A DNA stretch of 64,000 nucleotides from Aurantimonas coralicida_A (GCF_036016755.1 NZ_JAYXIH010000009.1:1-64000); one strand, 5' to 3'; counted from the first letter of the stretch, positions 22,212-29,820 are shown. The notes: generated from the letters alone by a model not told the origin. Program-made: numbers and translations.

Positions 22212-23312
22212 AACCGGCCGAAGCTTATCGTTGTCGACAACGGGAGCGCATGAGACGATCTCCTCGACCTTCGACTCAGCCTCTCGCGCCTGCCGAATAT
22301 CGATTCCGCTCCGCCACAGAAACCACAGGCCGATCACGACCATCAACGCGATGGTGAGAACGTGGTTGAACAGGATCATCGCCAGCGCCTGCTCGTCGGG
22401 TACCCCGAGCAGCTTCAACGCGAAGCCGGAGCCGATGACGAAACCGCCGGGGACGCGGACGAACCGGGCCAGCACCAGAGCAAAACCCGCGAAAATCATC
22501 AGGAAAAGATAGTCGAGCGGAGCCAGCACGATACCGACCGCCAGACCGGCCCAGAGGAAATGCGTTGCCGCGATGAACTTCATCACCACGCTGGCCAACA
22601 CCGCCCCGATCTGGCGGTTGCGATCACGCGGCCAGACGATGCCGTCGCGAATCGCCTGCCTCAGCCCGTCAAGCCGCCCCCGCCCCCTCGCGGCCAGCCA
22701 GTCGACGCAGCGGCTGACCCGGGCGTTCTCTCGCCCCAGCGGCGAGCGCCCGATGAAAAGCAGGTACAACAGCCCGGAAAACAACAGGAGGTTCAAGCCG
22801 CCCGCGACCGCCAGCCCCGTCCTCACATCGCCGTCGACATCCGGAATTCGGACGGCCAGCGCCACGAAAGCGGCGAGCAACGCGAAGACGATTCCGTCCA
22901 GAAACCGCTCGATCGCCGATGTCATGAGCACGCTGGCCATCCGCAGCCCCTCCAGCCGCGCGATCAGCCATGAGCGCACAAGCGGGCTGATGCCGAGCGG
23001 AACGACAATCGCGACCCCGTAGCCCGCCATGATCGCCCCGAACAGCCTGACGCTCGAGATCGGCTTCAGATCGAACAGGATCTGGCGCCATTTCCAGCCG
23101 CGGGTCAGTTGCTCGAGCAGGATCGTTGCCACCAGCATGACCAGCCAGCCCATGTGGGCGGTCGCGATCGCCGACAGAAATCGGCCGACGTCGAGGCCCC
23201 GGTAAAGCCAGAACAGGGTTGCCAGCGCGACGGCGGCCCCGATTGCCGGAAGCACCCACCGGAAAAATATGCCCGGGCCATTGTCGGTCGTCATGGATTT
23301 CGCGATCGCCAT
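22206..23312 (-). CDS. Lysylphosphatidylglycerol synthase TM-region-like membrane protein
   Basis: A 368-residue inner-membrane protein with about seven to eight hydrophobic helices, of the UPF0104/LPG_synthase_TM family (the flippase-like part of MprF, without the aminoacyl-transfer domain). Typical sections are TRGWKWRQILFDLKPISSVRLFGAIMAG, cut here across a membrane boundary, and ISPLVRSWLIARLEG. Members are thought to move or bind lipids or glycolipids. Nearby genes do not reveal a substrate. It converges with the kinase gene, overlapping by six bases. Confidence 0.8.
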   Translation of the reverse strand: MAIAKSMTTDNGPGIFFRWVLPAIGAAVALATLFWLYRGLDVGRFLSAIATAHMGWLVMLVATILLEQLTRGWKWRQILFDLKPISSVRLFGAIMAGYGVAIVVPLGISPLVRSWLIARLEGLRMASVLMTSAIERFLDGIVFALLAAFVALAVRIPDVDGDVRTGLAVAGGLNLLLFSGLLYLLFIGRSPLGRENARVSRCVDWLAARGRGRLDGLRQAIRDGIVWPRDRNRQIGAVLASVVMKFIAATHFLWAGLAVGIVLAPLDYLFLMIFAGFALVLARFVRVPGGFVIGSGFALKLLGVPDEQALAMILFNHVLTIALMVVIGLWFLWRSGIDIRQAREAESKVEEIVSCAPVVDNDKLRPVL

Positions 23313-23494
23313 TCGGTGCTGCTAGCATTCCGATGTGAACTTCGACACGACAAATTCGACTTCGCGGATATCGGACACGCGAAGGTGAGCGGATGTCATC
23401 GCCACCGGCAAGCCAGGGGAAGCGGTCGCCGCCCTCTCCAGCTTCGTCATGACCCTGCCTTGCCCTCGGCGACGCGGCGCGATACGGCACCGCC

Positions 23495-24544
23495 ATGATT
23501 TTCGCTTCCGACAACTGGTCCGGCGCCCATCCGGCGATCAACGCGGCTCTTTCCACCCATGGCGACGGCATGGCCGCCGCCTATGGCGCCAGTGACCTCG
23601 ACAAGACCGTCGAGCGCCGCTTCGACGAGATTTTCGAACGCGAGGTGGCGGTGTTTTTCGTCGGCACCGGCACGGCCGCCAACTCATTGGCATTCGCCGC
23701 CGTGAACCGGCCGGGCGGCGTCGTGCTCTGCCACCGCGAGGCCCATGTCATCGAGGACGAGTGCGGCGCGCCGGAATTCTTCACCCATGGCGCCCGCCTG
23801 GCACCGATCGACGGGGCCGACGGCAAGATCGATCCGCTCAACCTCCAGCGCGAGATTGCCCGCTTCAAGCCGGATTTCGTCCATGCGGGTCAGCCGATGG
23901 CCGTGACGATCAGCCAGCCGGGCGAAGCAGGCACACTCTATTCGGGCGACGAGATCGAGACGATCGCCCGCATCGCCCATGCCCGCGGCCTGACGCTGCA
24001 CATGGACGGCGCGCGCTTTGCCAACGGCCTCGTCGCCACCGGTCTGACGCCGGCCGAGATGACCTGGAAGCGCGGCGTCGACATCCTGTCCTTCGGCGCC
24101 ACCAAGAACGGCTGCTGGTGCGCCGAAGCCGTCGTCTTCTTCGATCCGGACAAGGCTCGCCAGTTTCCTTACATCCGCAAGCGCGGCGCCCAGCTATTTT
24201 CCAAGACGCGCTTCGTCGCCGCCCAGTTCATGGCCTATCTCGAGGACGATTTGTGGCTCGACCTTGCGGGCCACGCCAATCGCATGGCCGATCGCCTGCG
24301 CGCCGGAATCGACGCGAGCCCGCACGCGCGACAGGCGTGGGAGACCCATACCAACGAGAGCTTCGCCATTCTCGATTCCGGTCTCGCCGAGACTTTGCGC
24401 GGCAAAGGCGCCGTGTTCTACGACTGGAATCCGCCACATGGGGTGCACGACCTCGTCGGCGATGACGAGACCCTGGTTCGCCTGGTGACCAGCTGGTCGA
24501 CCGCGGAAGCTGAGATCGACCGCTTCTGCGATCTGATCGCCTAG
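23495..24544 (+). CDS. ltaE: Low-specificity L-threonine aldolase
   Basis: A 349-residue PLP enzyme that splits threonine or allo-threonine into glycine and acetaldehyde. The PLP lysine is Lys204 in SFGATKNGCWCAEAV. GLTLHMDGARFANG gives the cofactor-binding aspartate and arginine, and FVGTGTAANSLAFAAV the phosphate-binding region. The N-terminus begins FASDNWSGAHPAI. The stop codon lies at the first base pairs of a palindromic repeat. It is divergent from the flippase-like gene. Confidence 0.93.
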   Translation: MIFASDNWSGAHPAINAALSTHGDGMAAAYGASDLDKTVERRFDEIFEREVAVFFVGTGTAANSLAFAAVNRPGGVVLCHREAHVIEDECGAPEFFTHGARLAPIDGADGKIDPLNLQREIARFKPDFVHAGQPMAVTISQPGEAGTLYSGDEIETIARIAHARGLTLHMDGARFANGLVATGLTPAEMTWKRGVDILSFGATKNGCWCAEAVVFFDPDKARQFPYIRKRGAQLFSKTRFVAAQFMAYLEDDLWLDLAGHANRMADRLRAGIDASPHARQAWETHTNESFAILDSGLAETLRGKGAVFYDWNPPHGVHDLVGDDETLVRLVTSWSTAEAEIDRFCDLIA

Positions 24545-24617
24545 TGGTCCGATTTCGACATTTGCATCCCGCTTGGAGCACCCTGGCAAGCAAATGTCGA
24601 AATCAAAGGACCACTAG
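24541..24617. repeat. Palindromic element 1 after ltaE
   Basis: Imperfect inverted repeat. CTAGTGGTCC (24541-24550) pairs with GGACCACTAG (24608-24617), and ATTTCGACATTTGC (24552-24565) pairs with GCAAATGTCGAAAT (24590-24603). The loop is 24 bases. Its outer end contains the ltaE stop codon. It would form a strong hairpin in transcripts of either strand and may work as a terminator or be a small mobile palindrome. Confidence 0.75.
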
Positions 24618-24633
24618 CAACTTTATGACTCTC

Positions 24634-24705
24634 GTGGATTTTTCAAATTTGACATTTGATTTCGAGTCCGCCGCACGTGGGTATCAAATGTCAAATTTAA
24701 TCCAC
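24634..24705. repeat. Palindromic element 2, related to element 1
   Basis: A second imperfect inverted repeat starts 16 bases after the first. GTGGAT...AAATTTGACATTTGAT (24634-24660) pairs with ATCAAATGTCAAATTT...ATCCAC (24683-24705). It shares the GACATTTG core and the terminal CACTAG with element 1, so the two belong to one family. It is much richer in A and T than the region around it. Confidence 0.7.
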
Positions 24706-24708
24706 TAG

Positions 24709-24887
24709 ATCACCGGACGCGGAAAACCCGTTCCATTTTTGCTCAACGCGCGCTCGCGTCGGCGGGTTGACGGACCGGTGCGAGAGGGTCAGATTCGNAT
24801 CACCGGACGCGGAAAACCCGTTCCATTTTTGCTCAACGCGCGCTCGCGTCGGCGGGTTGACGGACCGGTGCGAGAGGGTCAGATTCG
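24709..24887. repeat. Perfect 89-bp direct repeat around a single N
   Basis: Bases 24709-24797 and 24799-24887 are identical, with one N at 24798 between them. This is the signature of two contig ends sharing the same sequence and joined with a placeholder, rather than a biological duplication. Any ORF reading through the N is unreliable. Confidence 0.9.
24857..24885 (+). promoter_or_regulatory. Putative promoter of the Rmf-like gene
   Basis: TTGACG (24857-24862), a 17-base spacer and CAGATT (24880-24885) would start transcription about 20 bases before the small gene at 24913. The -10 is weak. An identical copy occurs in the first half of the direct repeat. Confidence 0.4.
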
Positions 24888-24912
24888 GTCACCTGCAACG
24901 AAGGAGATCGTC

Positions 24913-25137
24913 ATGTCCACAGACGCTACCGAGCAAGGCAGGCTCGCCTTCCGCAACAACTTTCCGATGTCGTCCTGCCAGTATCCCGTCGGCTCGTCCT
25001 TGCGGGCAGCCTGGATGAATGGCTGGACCGAGGCGCGCAACGCTGCGCCAGAGAGTTCGGTCGGCCATCCCAGCATGATGAAGGACGCGCGGACCGCCGT
25101 GAATCTCGGCCGGATCGACGCACCACACGAATCCTGA
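24913..25137 (+). CDS. Rmf/CrpP-fold small protein (ribosome modulation factor-like)
   Basis: A 74-residue protein starting at an ATG preceded by AAGGAG. The pattern EQGRLAFRNNFPMSSCQYP, then LRAAWMNGWTEAR, matches the Rmf/CrpP group: a small residue stretch, a cysteine before PYP-like residues, and a closing W..GW.EA helix. Rmf binds 70S ribosomes and helps form inactive dimers in stationary phase or stress. Alphaproteobacterial members are poorly studied, so the exact role is inferred. It is followed by a bidirectional terminator shared with the heat-shock gene, a fitting stress-related neighbour. Confidence 0.65.
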   Translation: MSTDATEQGRLAFRNNFPMSSCQYPVGSSLRAAWMNGWTEARNAAPESSVGHPSMMKDARTAVNLGRIDAPHES

Positions 25138-25148
25138 GTTCCCGACAA

Positions 25149-25178
25149 GAAAACGGCGCCCTTTCGAGCGCCGTTTTC
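25149..25178. terminator. Bidirectional intrinsic terminator
   Basis: GAAAACGGCGC (25149-25159) and GCGCCGTTTTC (25168-25178) form a perfect 11-bp stem with an 8-base loop. The A/T-rich base gives a U-run in either direction. It lies between two convergent genes, ending the Rmf-like gene on the plus strand and hsp20 on the minus strand. Confidence 0.88.
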
Positions 25179-25197
25179 ATTTACCAGGAAAGCAGGG

Positions 25198-25665
25198 TCA
25201 GGCGGCATTCGCCTCGAGCTGCTTGGCGTTGCCGTTATCGGCCGTCGCGATCTCGATCTTGCGCGGCTTCATCGCCTCCGGAATGACCCGGACGAGATCG
25301 ATGTGGAGCAGGCCATTCTTTAGGCTCGCGCCCTTCACCTCGACATATTCGGCGAGCTGGAACCGGCGCTCGAAGGCGCGGCCCGCGATGCCGCGATAAA
25401 GGGTCTCGTTTCCGGACCCTTCCTCGGTCTCCGCCTTTTCGCCCTTCACCGTCAGCACGTTCTCGCGCGCTTCGATCGACAGCTCCTCGTCGCCGAAGCC
25501 GGCGACGGCGATGGTCACGCGATAGGCGTTCTCGCCAGTGCGTTCGATATTGTAGGGCGGATAGGTCGGGCTGTTGTCCGCGACACTCTGGCTGTCGAGC
25601 AGCGAGAAAAGCCGGTCGAAACCGACGGTGGAGCGGTACAGCGGAGCAAAGTCTACGTGACGCAT
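25198..25665 (-). CDS. hsp20: Small heat shock protein, Hsp20/IbpA family
   Basis: A 155-residue holdase chaperone that binds unfolding proteins. The alpha-crystallin domain (~residues 30-130) includes PPYNIERTGENAYRVTIAVAG, ENVLTVKGEKAE and the GIAGRAFERRFQLAEYVEV segment typical of class A rhizobial proteins. LVRVIPEAMKPRKI replaces the usual LxRxxPEAxKPRxIxI motif and ends the domain. The ATG at 25665 is chosen because GGAGAAC lies eight bases before it. The leader and promoter look heat-controlled (see the ROSE-like leader and sigma-32 entries). Confidence 0.93.
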   Translation of the reverse strand: MRHVDFAPLYRSTVGFDRLFSLLDSQSVADNSPTYPPYNIERTGENAYRVTIAVAGFGDEELSIEARENVLTVKGEKAETEEGSGNETLYRGIAGRAFERRFQLAEYVEVKGASLKNGLLHIDLVRVIPEAMKPRKIEIATADNGNAKQLEANAA

Positions 25666-25763
25666 GGTGTTCTCCATTCAGAAGCAACGATGTTTGCGTT
25701 TGGCGCGAAGCGTGCATCCCAAATCTGGCGATGCTGCCCGGCCAGCGGCCCCATATCGGCGAC
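25666..25763 (-). promoter_or_regulatory. ROSE-like RNA thermometer in the hsp20 leader
   Basis: The predicted leader is about 98 bases. Its last hairpin pairs the ribosome site GGAGAAC (25675-25669) with GUUGCUUC (25688-25681) across the loop UGAAU. The G of UUGCU is left unpaired, which is the diagnostic ROSE arrangement (UYGCU against the Shine-Dalgarno). A second hairpin upstream, closed by GCATC/GATGC, has CCA/TGG inside. ROSE elements melt on heating and free the ribosome site of rhizobial small heat-shock genes. Confidence 0.62.
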
Positions 25764-25770
25764 CGCACAA

Positions 25771-25802
25771 ATAAAATGGTGAGCCGGATTTTGCGGTTCA
25801 AG
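25771..25802 (-). promoter_or_regulatory. Putative sigma-32 (RpoH) promoter of hsp20
   Basis: On the minus strand CTTGAA (25802-25797), a 17-base spacer and CCATTTTAT (25779-25771) resemble the alphaproteobacterial RpoH consensus, with a well-conserved -35. The start would lie about 98 bases before hsp20, leaving room for the ROSE-like leader. Confidence 0.55.
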
Positions 25803-25984
25803 GGTTTGTGGAGGGCTCGGATTGCGCCGTTCGGCAGAGCCGAAGGGCTTGCATCACGAAATATAACCCTTTGATTCGTCGCAATTTTTCTCCTGAACTG
25901 AAAATGAACGTTGCCTTCCGCAACCGTTCAGGTGGCTCTGGGCATAGTGGCGCTCATGGTTCGGTCGATCAGCCCAGCCGGTTC

Positions 25985-26130
25985 CCTGGATGATGGGGCA
26001 CCCGGCTGCCCGGTCATCGAGCCGGACAGATTTCCGCCGGACTCCGGTGGAACCGAAACGGTCGCAGCGTCCCGTCCCTTCCGCTGTGGCCGCTCCAGCC
26101 GGGAGCCTCGAAGGGGGCTCCCGGTTTTTT
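25985..26130 (+). ncRNA. Candidate structured RNA ending at an intrinsic terminator
   Basis: No convincing gene lies between hsp20 and the hydrolase on the plus strand, yet a strong plus-strand terminator sits at 26099-26130, so something must be transcribed into it. Three more hairpins precede it: CCGGCT/AGCCGG (26002-26025), TTCCGCCGGA/TCCGGTGGAA with one G-U pair (26032-26052), and ACCG/CGGT (26052-26062). The 5' end is not located. I recognise no known family, and 6S and SRP RNA do not fit. A leader with an attenuator for the hydrolase gene at 26198 is the alternative. Confidence 0.4.
26099..26130 (+). terminator. Strong intrinsic terminator before the hydrolase gene
   Basis: CCGGGAGCC (26099-26107) and GGCTCCCGG (26116-26124) form a perfect 9-bp stem, followed by six T. 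There is no T-run on the opposite strand, so it acts only on plus-strand transcription. It lies 68 bases before the hydrolase start. Confidence 0.85.
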
Positions 26131-26197
26131 CATGCTCTCTCGCCGTTCGGTTAAATTTTGACCGGCTCCGCCTGCGACTCTACAAGCCGAATCGTCC

Positions 26198-27226
26198 ATG
26201 CTGTTCGGGATGCGCCCGTGGCGGCGCGAAACGTTATTTGTAGGCCGAGTGGCGATGAACGAAGCCTTCGATCCAAGCGAACTGGTCAGCAGCGCTGGCA
26301 ATCCCGCCCCGCCGGGGATCAGCGCGTCGAGTTTTCGCACTCCGGACGGCAAACGCCTGCGCTATGCCATTGCGCCCAGTCAGCTGCCACGCACCCGCGG
26401 CACGATCATCCTGCTGCAGGGGCGCAACGAGGCGATCGAGAAATATTTCGAGACCATCGGCGACCTGACCGGTCGCGGCTACATGGTCGTGACCTTCGAC
26501 TGGCGCGGCCAGGGCGGCTCTCAACGCCTGATTCGCAACACCCGGCTCGGCTACGTCCGCAAATTCCGCAATTACGTCAACGACCTGGAAAGCTTCGTCC
26601 AGGACGTGGTGCTTCCCGATTGCCGCGGCCCCTACGCGATCCTCGCCCATTCCATGGGCGGACTGATCGCGCTGCAGGCCTCGCCGCGGCTGATGAACGT
26701 CATCGAACGGATGGTCCTCAGCGCGCCGCTGATATCCTTCCCGCCCGGCCGGATCGGCCTGCGTGGACTGAACCGCGTGGCGCGGCTGGCACAACTGGTC
26801 GGGCTGGGCCGCGTGCCCACGCATCCCTTCCAGAATCGCAACCACTCACCGAGCCCGACGACCAGCGTGCTGACCAGCGACCCGCGCCGCCTCGAACGCA
26901 ATCAGGCCCTCGCCCAGGCCGCCCCCCAGCTGTTTCTGGGCAGTCCTACGATCGCCTGGCTCGCCGCGGTCTCCGGGGCAATGGTGCGACTAACCGATTC
27001 CGACTGGATCGCCCGGCTCGCCATCCCGACCCTGATCATCGGCGCCGGCGACGACCGGGTGGTGGCAACCCCCGCGGCCGAGCGGCTGGCCTGGCGCATG
27101 CGTTCCGGCTCCAGCCTGACGATTCCCTTCGCCCGTCATGAATTGCTGCAGGAGGCCGACCGGTTCCGCGAGCCCTTCCTCGAAGCGTTCGATGCTTTCG
27201 TGGGCGGCGCTCTGCCGCTGGATTGA
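26198..27226 (+). CDS. Alpha/beta hydrolase, lysophospholipase-like
   Basis: A 342-residue serine hydrolase of the PldB/monoacylglycerol-lipase type. The nucleophile elbow is AHSMGGL (Ser near residue 150). The later acid lies in IIGAGDDRVV and the histidine in FARHELLQEAD. LQGRNEAIEKYFETIGDL and VVTFDWRGQGGS are the usual oxyanion and strand-4 regions. Two starts are possible: ATG at 26198, or MNEAFDPSE at ~26255, which would remove an N-terminal stretch that looks less conserved. It probably acts on lysophospholipids or monoacylglycerols. It is convergent with hisN. Confidence 0.85.
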   Translation: MLFGMRPWRRETLFVGRVAMNEAFDPSELVSSAGNPAPPGISASSFRTPDGKRLRYAIAPSQLPRTRGTIILLQGRNEAIEKYFETIGDLTGRGYMVVTFDWRGQGGSQRLIRNTRLGYVRKFRNYVNDLESFVQDVVLPDCRGPYAILAHSMGGLIALQASPRLMNVIERMVLSAPLISFPPGRIGLRGLNRVARLAQLVGLGRVPTHPFQNRNHSPSPTTSVLTSDPRRLERNQALAQAAPQLFLGSPTIAWLAAVSGAMVRLTDSDWIARLAIPTLIIGAGDDRVVATPAAERLAWRMRSGSSLTIPFARHELLQEADRFREPFLEAFDAFVGGALPLD

Positions 27227-27245
27227 TCGGGACCGGCGAACGCCG

Positions 27246-28019
27246 TCAGCCGTTGAGAATCGCCAGCGCCGCCGCATGCAATTCAGGTGTCGCGGCGGCG
27301 ACGATATCGCCGCCCGCTTCCGGCCGGCCACCATCGAAGGTTGTCACCACGCCGCCCGCCTGCTCGATGATCGGCACAAGCGCCACGATGTCGTAGGGCT
27401 TCAGATCCGACTCGACCACGAGATCGGCGTGACCGGCCGCGAGCATACAATAGGCGTAGCAGTCGACGCCAAAGCGGGTCAGCTGCGCCCCGGCTTCCAG
27501 TTTCTCGAAGCGGCGGAGTCCCTCACCCGAAAACATCCGCGGCGAGGTGGTGAACAGAGTCGCCTCGTCAAGCCTGCGCGTCGGCCGCACGCCGAGCCGG
27601 CTTCGCTGGCCCCGATGCTCGCACCAGGCGGCTTCACCGTCGGCGAAATAGCGCTCTCCGGTAAACGGTTGCGACATTAGCCCCATCCGCGCCCGGCCCG
27701 CCTGACAATAGCCGATCAGCGTGCCCCAGACCGGAACGCCGGATATGAAGGCTCTGGTGCCGTCGATGGGGTCGATCACCCATAGATGCTCGCTGTTTCC
27801 TTGGGCGCCGAACTCCTCACCGAGCACCGCATGGTCCGGGTAGCGCGCGCCAATGGCCGCAACGATCGCCCGCTCGGCGGCCCGATCGGCCTCCGTCACC
27901 GGATCGAAAGCCGCGGCCAGCTTGTTGTCGACGCTGCCACCGGCGCGAAACCGGGGCAGCGTCTCGGCGTCGGCGACATCGGCGAGATGGAAGAGCGACG
28001 CGATCTCGGGCAGTTCCAT
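27246..28019 (-). CDS. hisN: Inositol-monophosphatase-family histidinol-phosphatase
   Basis: A 257-residue Mg2+-dependent phosphatase. Signature residues are GEEFGAQGNSEHLWVIDPIDGTR, in which VIDPIDGTR holds the metal-binding aspartates, and the C-terminal DLVVESDLKPYDIVALVPIIEQAGG. This branch, with an N-terminal FDPVTEADRAAERAI motif, corresponds to the HisN-type histidinol-phosphate phosphatase of actinobacteria and rhizobia, although inositol phosphatase activity cannot be excluded. I chose the ATG at 28019; a GTG at 28079 would add 20 residues. The sRNA that follows divergently keeps company with this gene in other rhizobia. Confidence 0.83.
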   Translation of the reverse strand: MELPEIASLFHLADVADAETLPRFRAGGSVDNKLAAAFDPVTEADRAAERAIVAAIGARYPDHAVLGEEFGAQGNSEHLWVIDPIDGTRAFISGVPVWGTLIGYCQAGRARMGLMSQPFTGERYFADGEAAWCEHRGQRSRLGVRPTRRLDEATLFTTSPRMFSGEGLRRFEKLEAGAQLTRFGVDCYAYCMLAAGHADLVVESDLKPYDIVALVPIIEQAGGVVTTFDGGRPEAGGDIVAAATPELHAAALAILNG

Positions 28020-28133
28020 GGCACGGACTCGCTGCTGGACGGTGAACGGCTGGAAGGATCCCAACTCGCTAGGACTCACACGCCTCGATATGCGGCAATT
28101 TTACGCATCGCCTCGAAATGTGTCAAAATGGGA

Positions 28134-28162
28134 TTGACAGATTTCGCACTGCAACATAAATC
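28134..28162 (+). promoter_or_regulatory. Promoter of the mmgR-type sRNA
   Basis: A perfect -35 TTGACA (28134-28139), a 17-base spacer and TAAATC (28157-28162) give a predicted start near 28168, matching the expected 5' end of the sRNA. Confidence 0.6.
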
Positions 28163-28167
28163 CTGCC

Positions 28168-28252
28168 GTGCGGCTTTGATTTGCCGCCGCCCTGATGGGC
28201 GTTTCCTCCCTAGACTCTTGACCGCACTGTTTCAACGCAGTGCGGTTTTTTT
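28168..28252 (+). ncRNA. mmgR: mmgR / suhB-motif (alpha-r8) small RNA
   Basis: About 85 bases. A first hairpin (GCGGC/GCCGC from ~28171) is followed by the unpaired, strictly conserved TTTCCTCCCT (28202-28211). An intrinsic terminator follows: ACCGCACTG (28221-28229) pairs with CAGTGCGGT (28238-28246), then seven T. This layout is that of the MmgR family (formerly suhB motif), an Hfq-associated sRNA that limits polyhydroxybutyrate and alters motility in Sinorhizobium. The flanks, hisN on one side and N-formylglutamate amidohydrolase then cpdR on the other, match what I recall of the Sinorhizobium locus. Confidence 0.78.
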
Positions 28253-28290
28253 GTCCGCGCATCGCCACGCGATCGGAGATCGCGAGCGCG

Positions 28291-29190
28291 CTATTCGGCG
28301 GCCGCGGGCCAAGCGTAGTCCGACGCGACCTCTGCGGCGAACCCGGCCACAAACGTTGTGAGTCGCTGACGCAGGGCATCGAACCCCGCATGGGGACGGA
28401 ATTGGCGTTCGTCGGCGTAAAGGCCGCGATTGATCTCGATCTGCAAGGCATGAAAGCCCACCGGCGGGCGGCCGTAGCGTTCGGTGATGAAGCCGCCGGC
28501 ATAGGGCTTGTTGCGCGCAACGTCGTATCCGAGCGCGACGATGCGGCTGGTCGCGATGGAGACCAGCCGGCCGGCCGCACTGGTCCCGAATCGGTCGCCG
28601 ATCACGATATCGGGCCGGCGCCCCCCCGGCAGCGCGCGCACGCTCGACGGCATCGAGTGACAGTCGATCAGGATCGCCAGGCCGAAGCGCTCCCGCGTCC
28701 GCTGCAGGGCCTCTTCGATTGCTTGGTGAAACGGCTTGTAGAGCTCCTCGATCCGCCGCAACCCCTCTGCCAGCGGCAGGACGTCACGGTAAATCTCCTC
28801 GTTCTCGGCGACGATACGCGGAATCGTGCCGAGGCCCCCCGCCACGCGAATCGAGCCGGCATTGACGAAGGCGGGCAGCGTCTCGGCGAACATCTTGGGA
28901 TCGAGTTCGTAGGGTTCGCGGTTGACGTCGAGATAAGCCCGGGGAAAACGGGCCGCCAGAAGCGGAGCCCCGAGCTCGGGCACGAAGTCGAACAGCCGAT
29001 CAACGTAAAGATCCTCCGACCGCCGAATCGATTCGCCCGACAGGCGCGTCGCCGCCATGAAATCCGACGGATAGTCCCGCCCGCTATGGGGCGAGCAGAA
29101 GACGAAGGGGATGGTCGGCTCGTCGGGTTCGAGGATTTCGAAGGCCGGGATCGTTCCGGCTGCGGTCTCGATTGTCGGGGTTTTCGCCAA
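28291..29190 (-). CDS. N-formylglutamate amidohydrolase family protein
   Basis: A 299-residue metal-dependent amidohydrolase. Typical motifs are FVFCSPHSGRDYP near the N-terminus with the first histidine, RFPRAYLDVNREPYELDP, LIDCHSMPSS with the metal-binding Asp-Cys-His, and HALQIEINRGLY near the end. The family releases glutamate from N-formylglutamate in histidine degradation; no hut genes are here, so the substrate may differ. It starts with TTG, supported by AAAGG six bases upstream. It is divergent from cpdR. Confidence 0.87.
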   Translation of the reverse strand: MAKTPTIETAAGTIPAFEILEPDEPTIPFVFCSPHSGRDYPSDFMAATRLSGESIRRSEDLYVDRLFDFVPELGAPLLAARFPRAYLDVNREPYELDPKMFAETLPAFVNAGSIRVAGGLGTIPRIVAENEEIYRDVLPLAEGLRRIEELYKPFHQAIEEALQRTRERFGLAILIDCHSMPSSVRALPGGRRPDIVIGDRFGTSAAGRLVSIATSRIVALGYDVARNKPYAGGFITERYGRPPVGFHALQIEINRGLYADERQFRPHAGFDALRQRLTTFVAGFAAEVASDYAWPAAAE

Positions 29191-29347
29191 ACTGAGCCTT
29201 TCCAGCCGGGTGACGCATCATATTTTTTCGTACAGGTTGGCCAGACGTTCATTCCTTTTAGAAAATCTTGGGCCATTCTGCTATGGAATTGTCCCTAGAA
29301 CGAACCAGCCGCCGGGATCGTTGCCCGACCGTATCCGGATAACATGA

Positions 29348-29713
29348 ATGCCAAAGATACTACTCGCCGAAGACGACAACGATATGCGCCGTTTCCTCGC
29401 CAAGGCGTTGGAAAAAGCCGGCTACGAGGTCGTCAGCTACGACAATGGCGGCAGCGCCTACGAACGGTTGCGCGAGGAGCCGTTTTCGCTGCTCCTGACC
29501 GACATCGTCATGCCGGAGATGGACGGGATCGAACTCGCCCGCCGGGCGACTGAACTCGACCCGGACCTCAAGGTGATGTTCATCACCGGATTCGCGGCCG
29601 TCGCCCTCAACCCGGATTCGAAAGCGCCCAAGGACGCCAAGATCCTGTCGAAGCCGTTCCACCTGCGCGAGCTCGTCGACGAAGTCAGCAAGATGCTGGA
29701 AGACGCGGCCTAG
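29348..29713 (+). CDS. cpdR: Response regulator CpdR
   Basis: A 121-residue single-domain receiver. DDND near residue 9-12 binds metal, LLLTDIVMPEMDG has the phospho-acceptor aspartate, and KPFHLRELVDE has the conserved lysine. The FITGFAAVALN segment and length are those of CpdR, which in Caulobacter and Sinorhizobium delivers substrates to ClpXP when unphosphorylated and is controlled by the CckA-ChpT phosphorelay. It starts at the ATG at 29348. A tRNA-Val lies 108 bases downstream. Confidence 0.9.
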   Translation: MPKILLAEDDNDMRRFLAKALEKAGYEVVSYDNGGSAYERLREEPFSLLLTDIVMPEMDGIELARRATELDPDLKVMFITGFAAVALNPDSKAPKDAKILSKPFHLRELVDEVSKMLEDAA

Positions 29714-29820
29714 CAGAGTTGTCGGGGGGTCTCTGGGCCCGGCTCGAAAACAGTCTTTCGGCCGGCCGTGATCCTATTGACGCGGGCTCAAATCTCGTGT
29801 TCTAAGCCGCCTCGTCGGAT

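Noticed and set aside
24739..25137. A 132-residue ORF reading through the N
   Set aside because: It depends on the artificial junction; the short gene from 24913 has a good ribosome site and a family match.
25985..26130. 6S, SRP or RNase P RNA at the orphan terminator
   Set aside because: None of their conserved core sequences is present.
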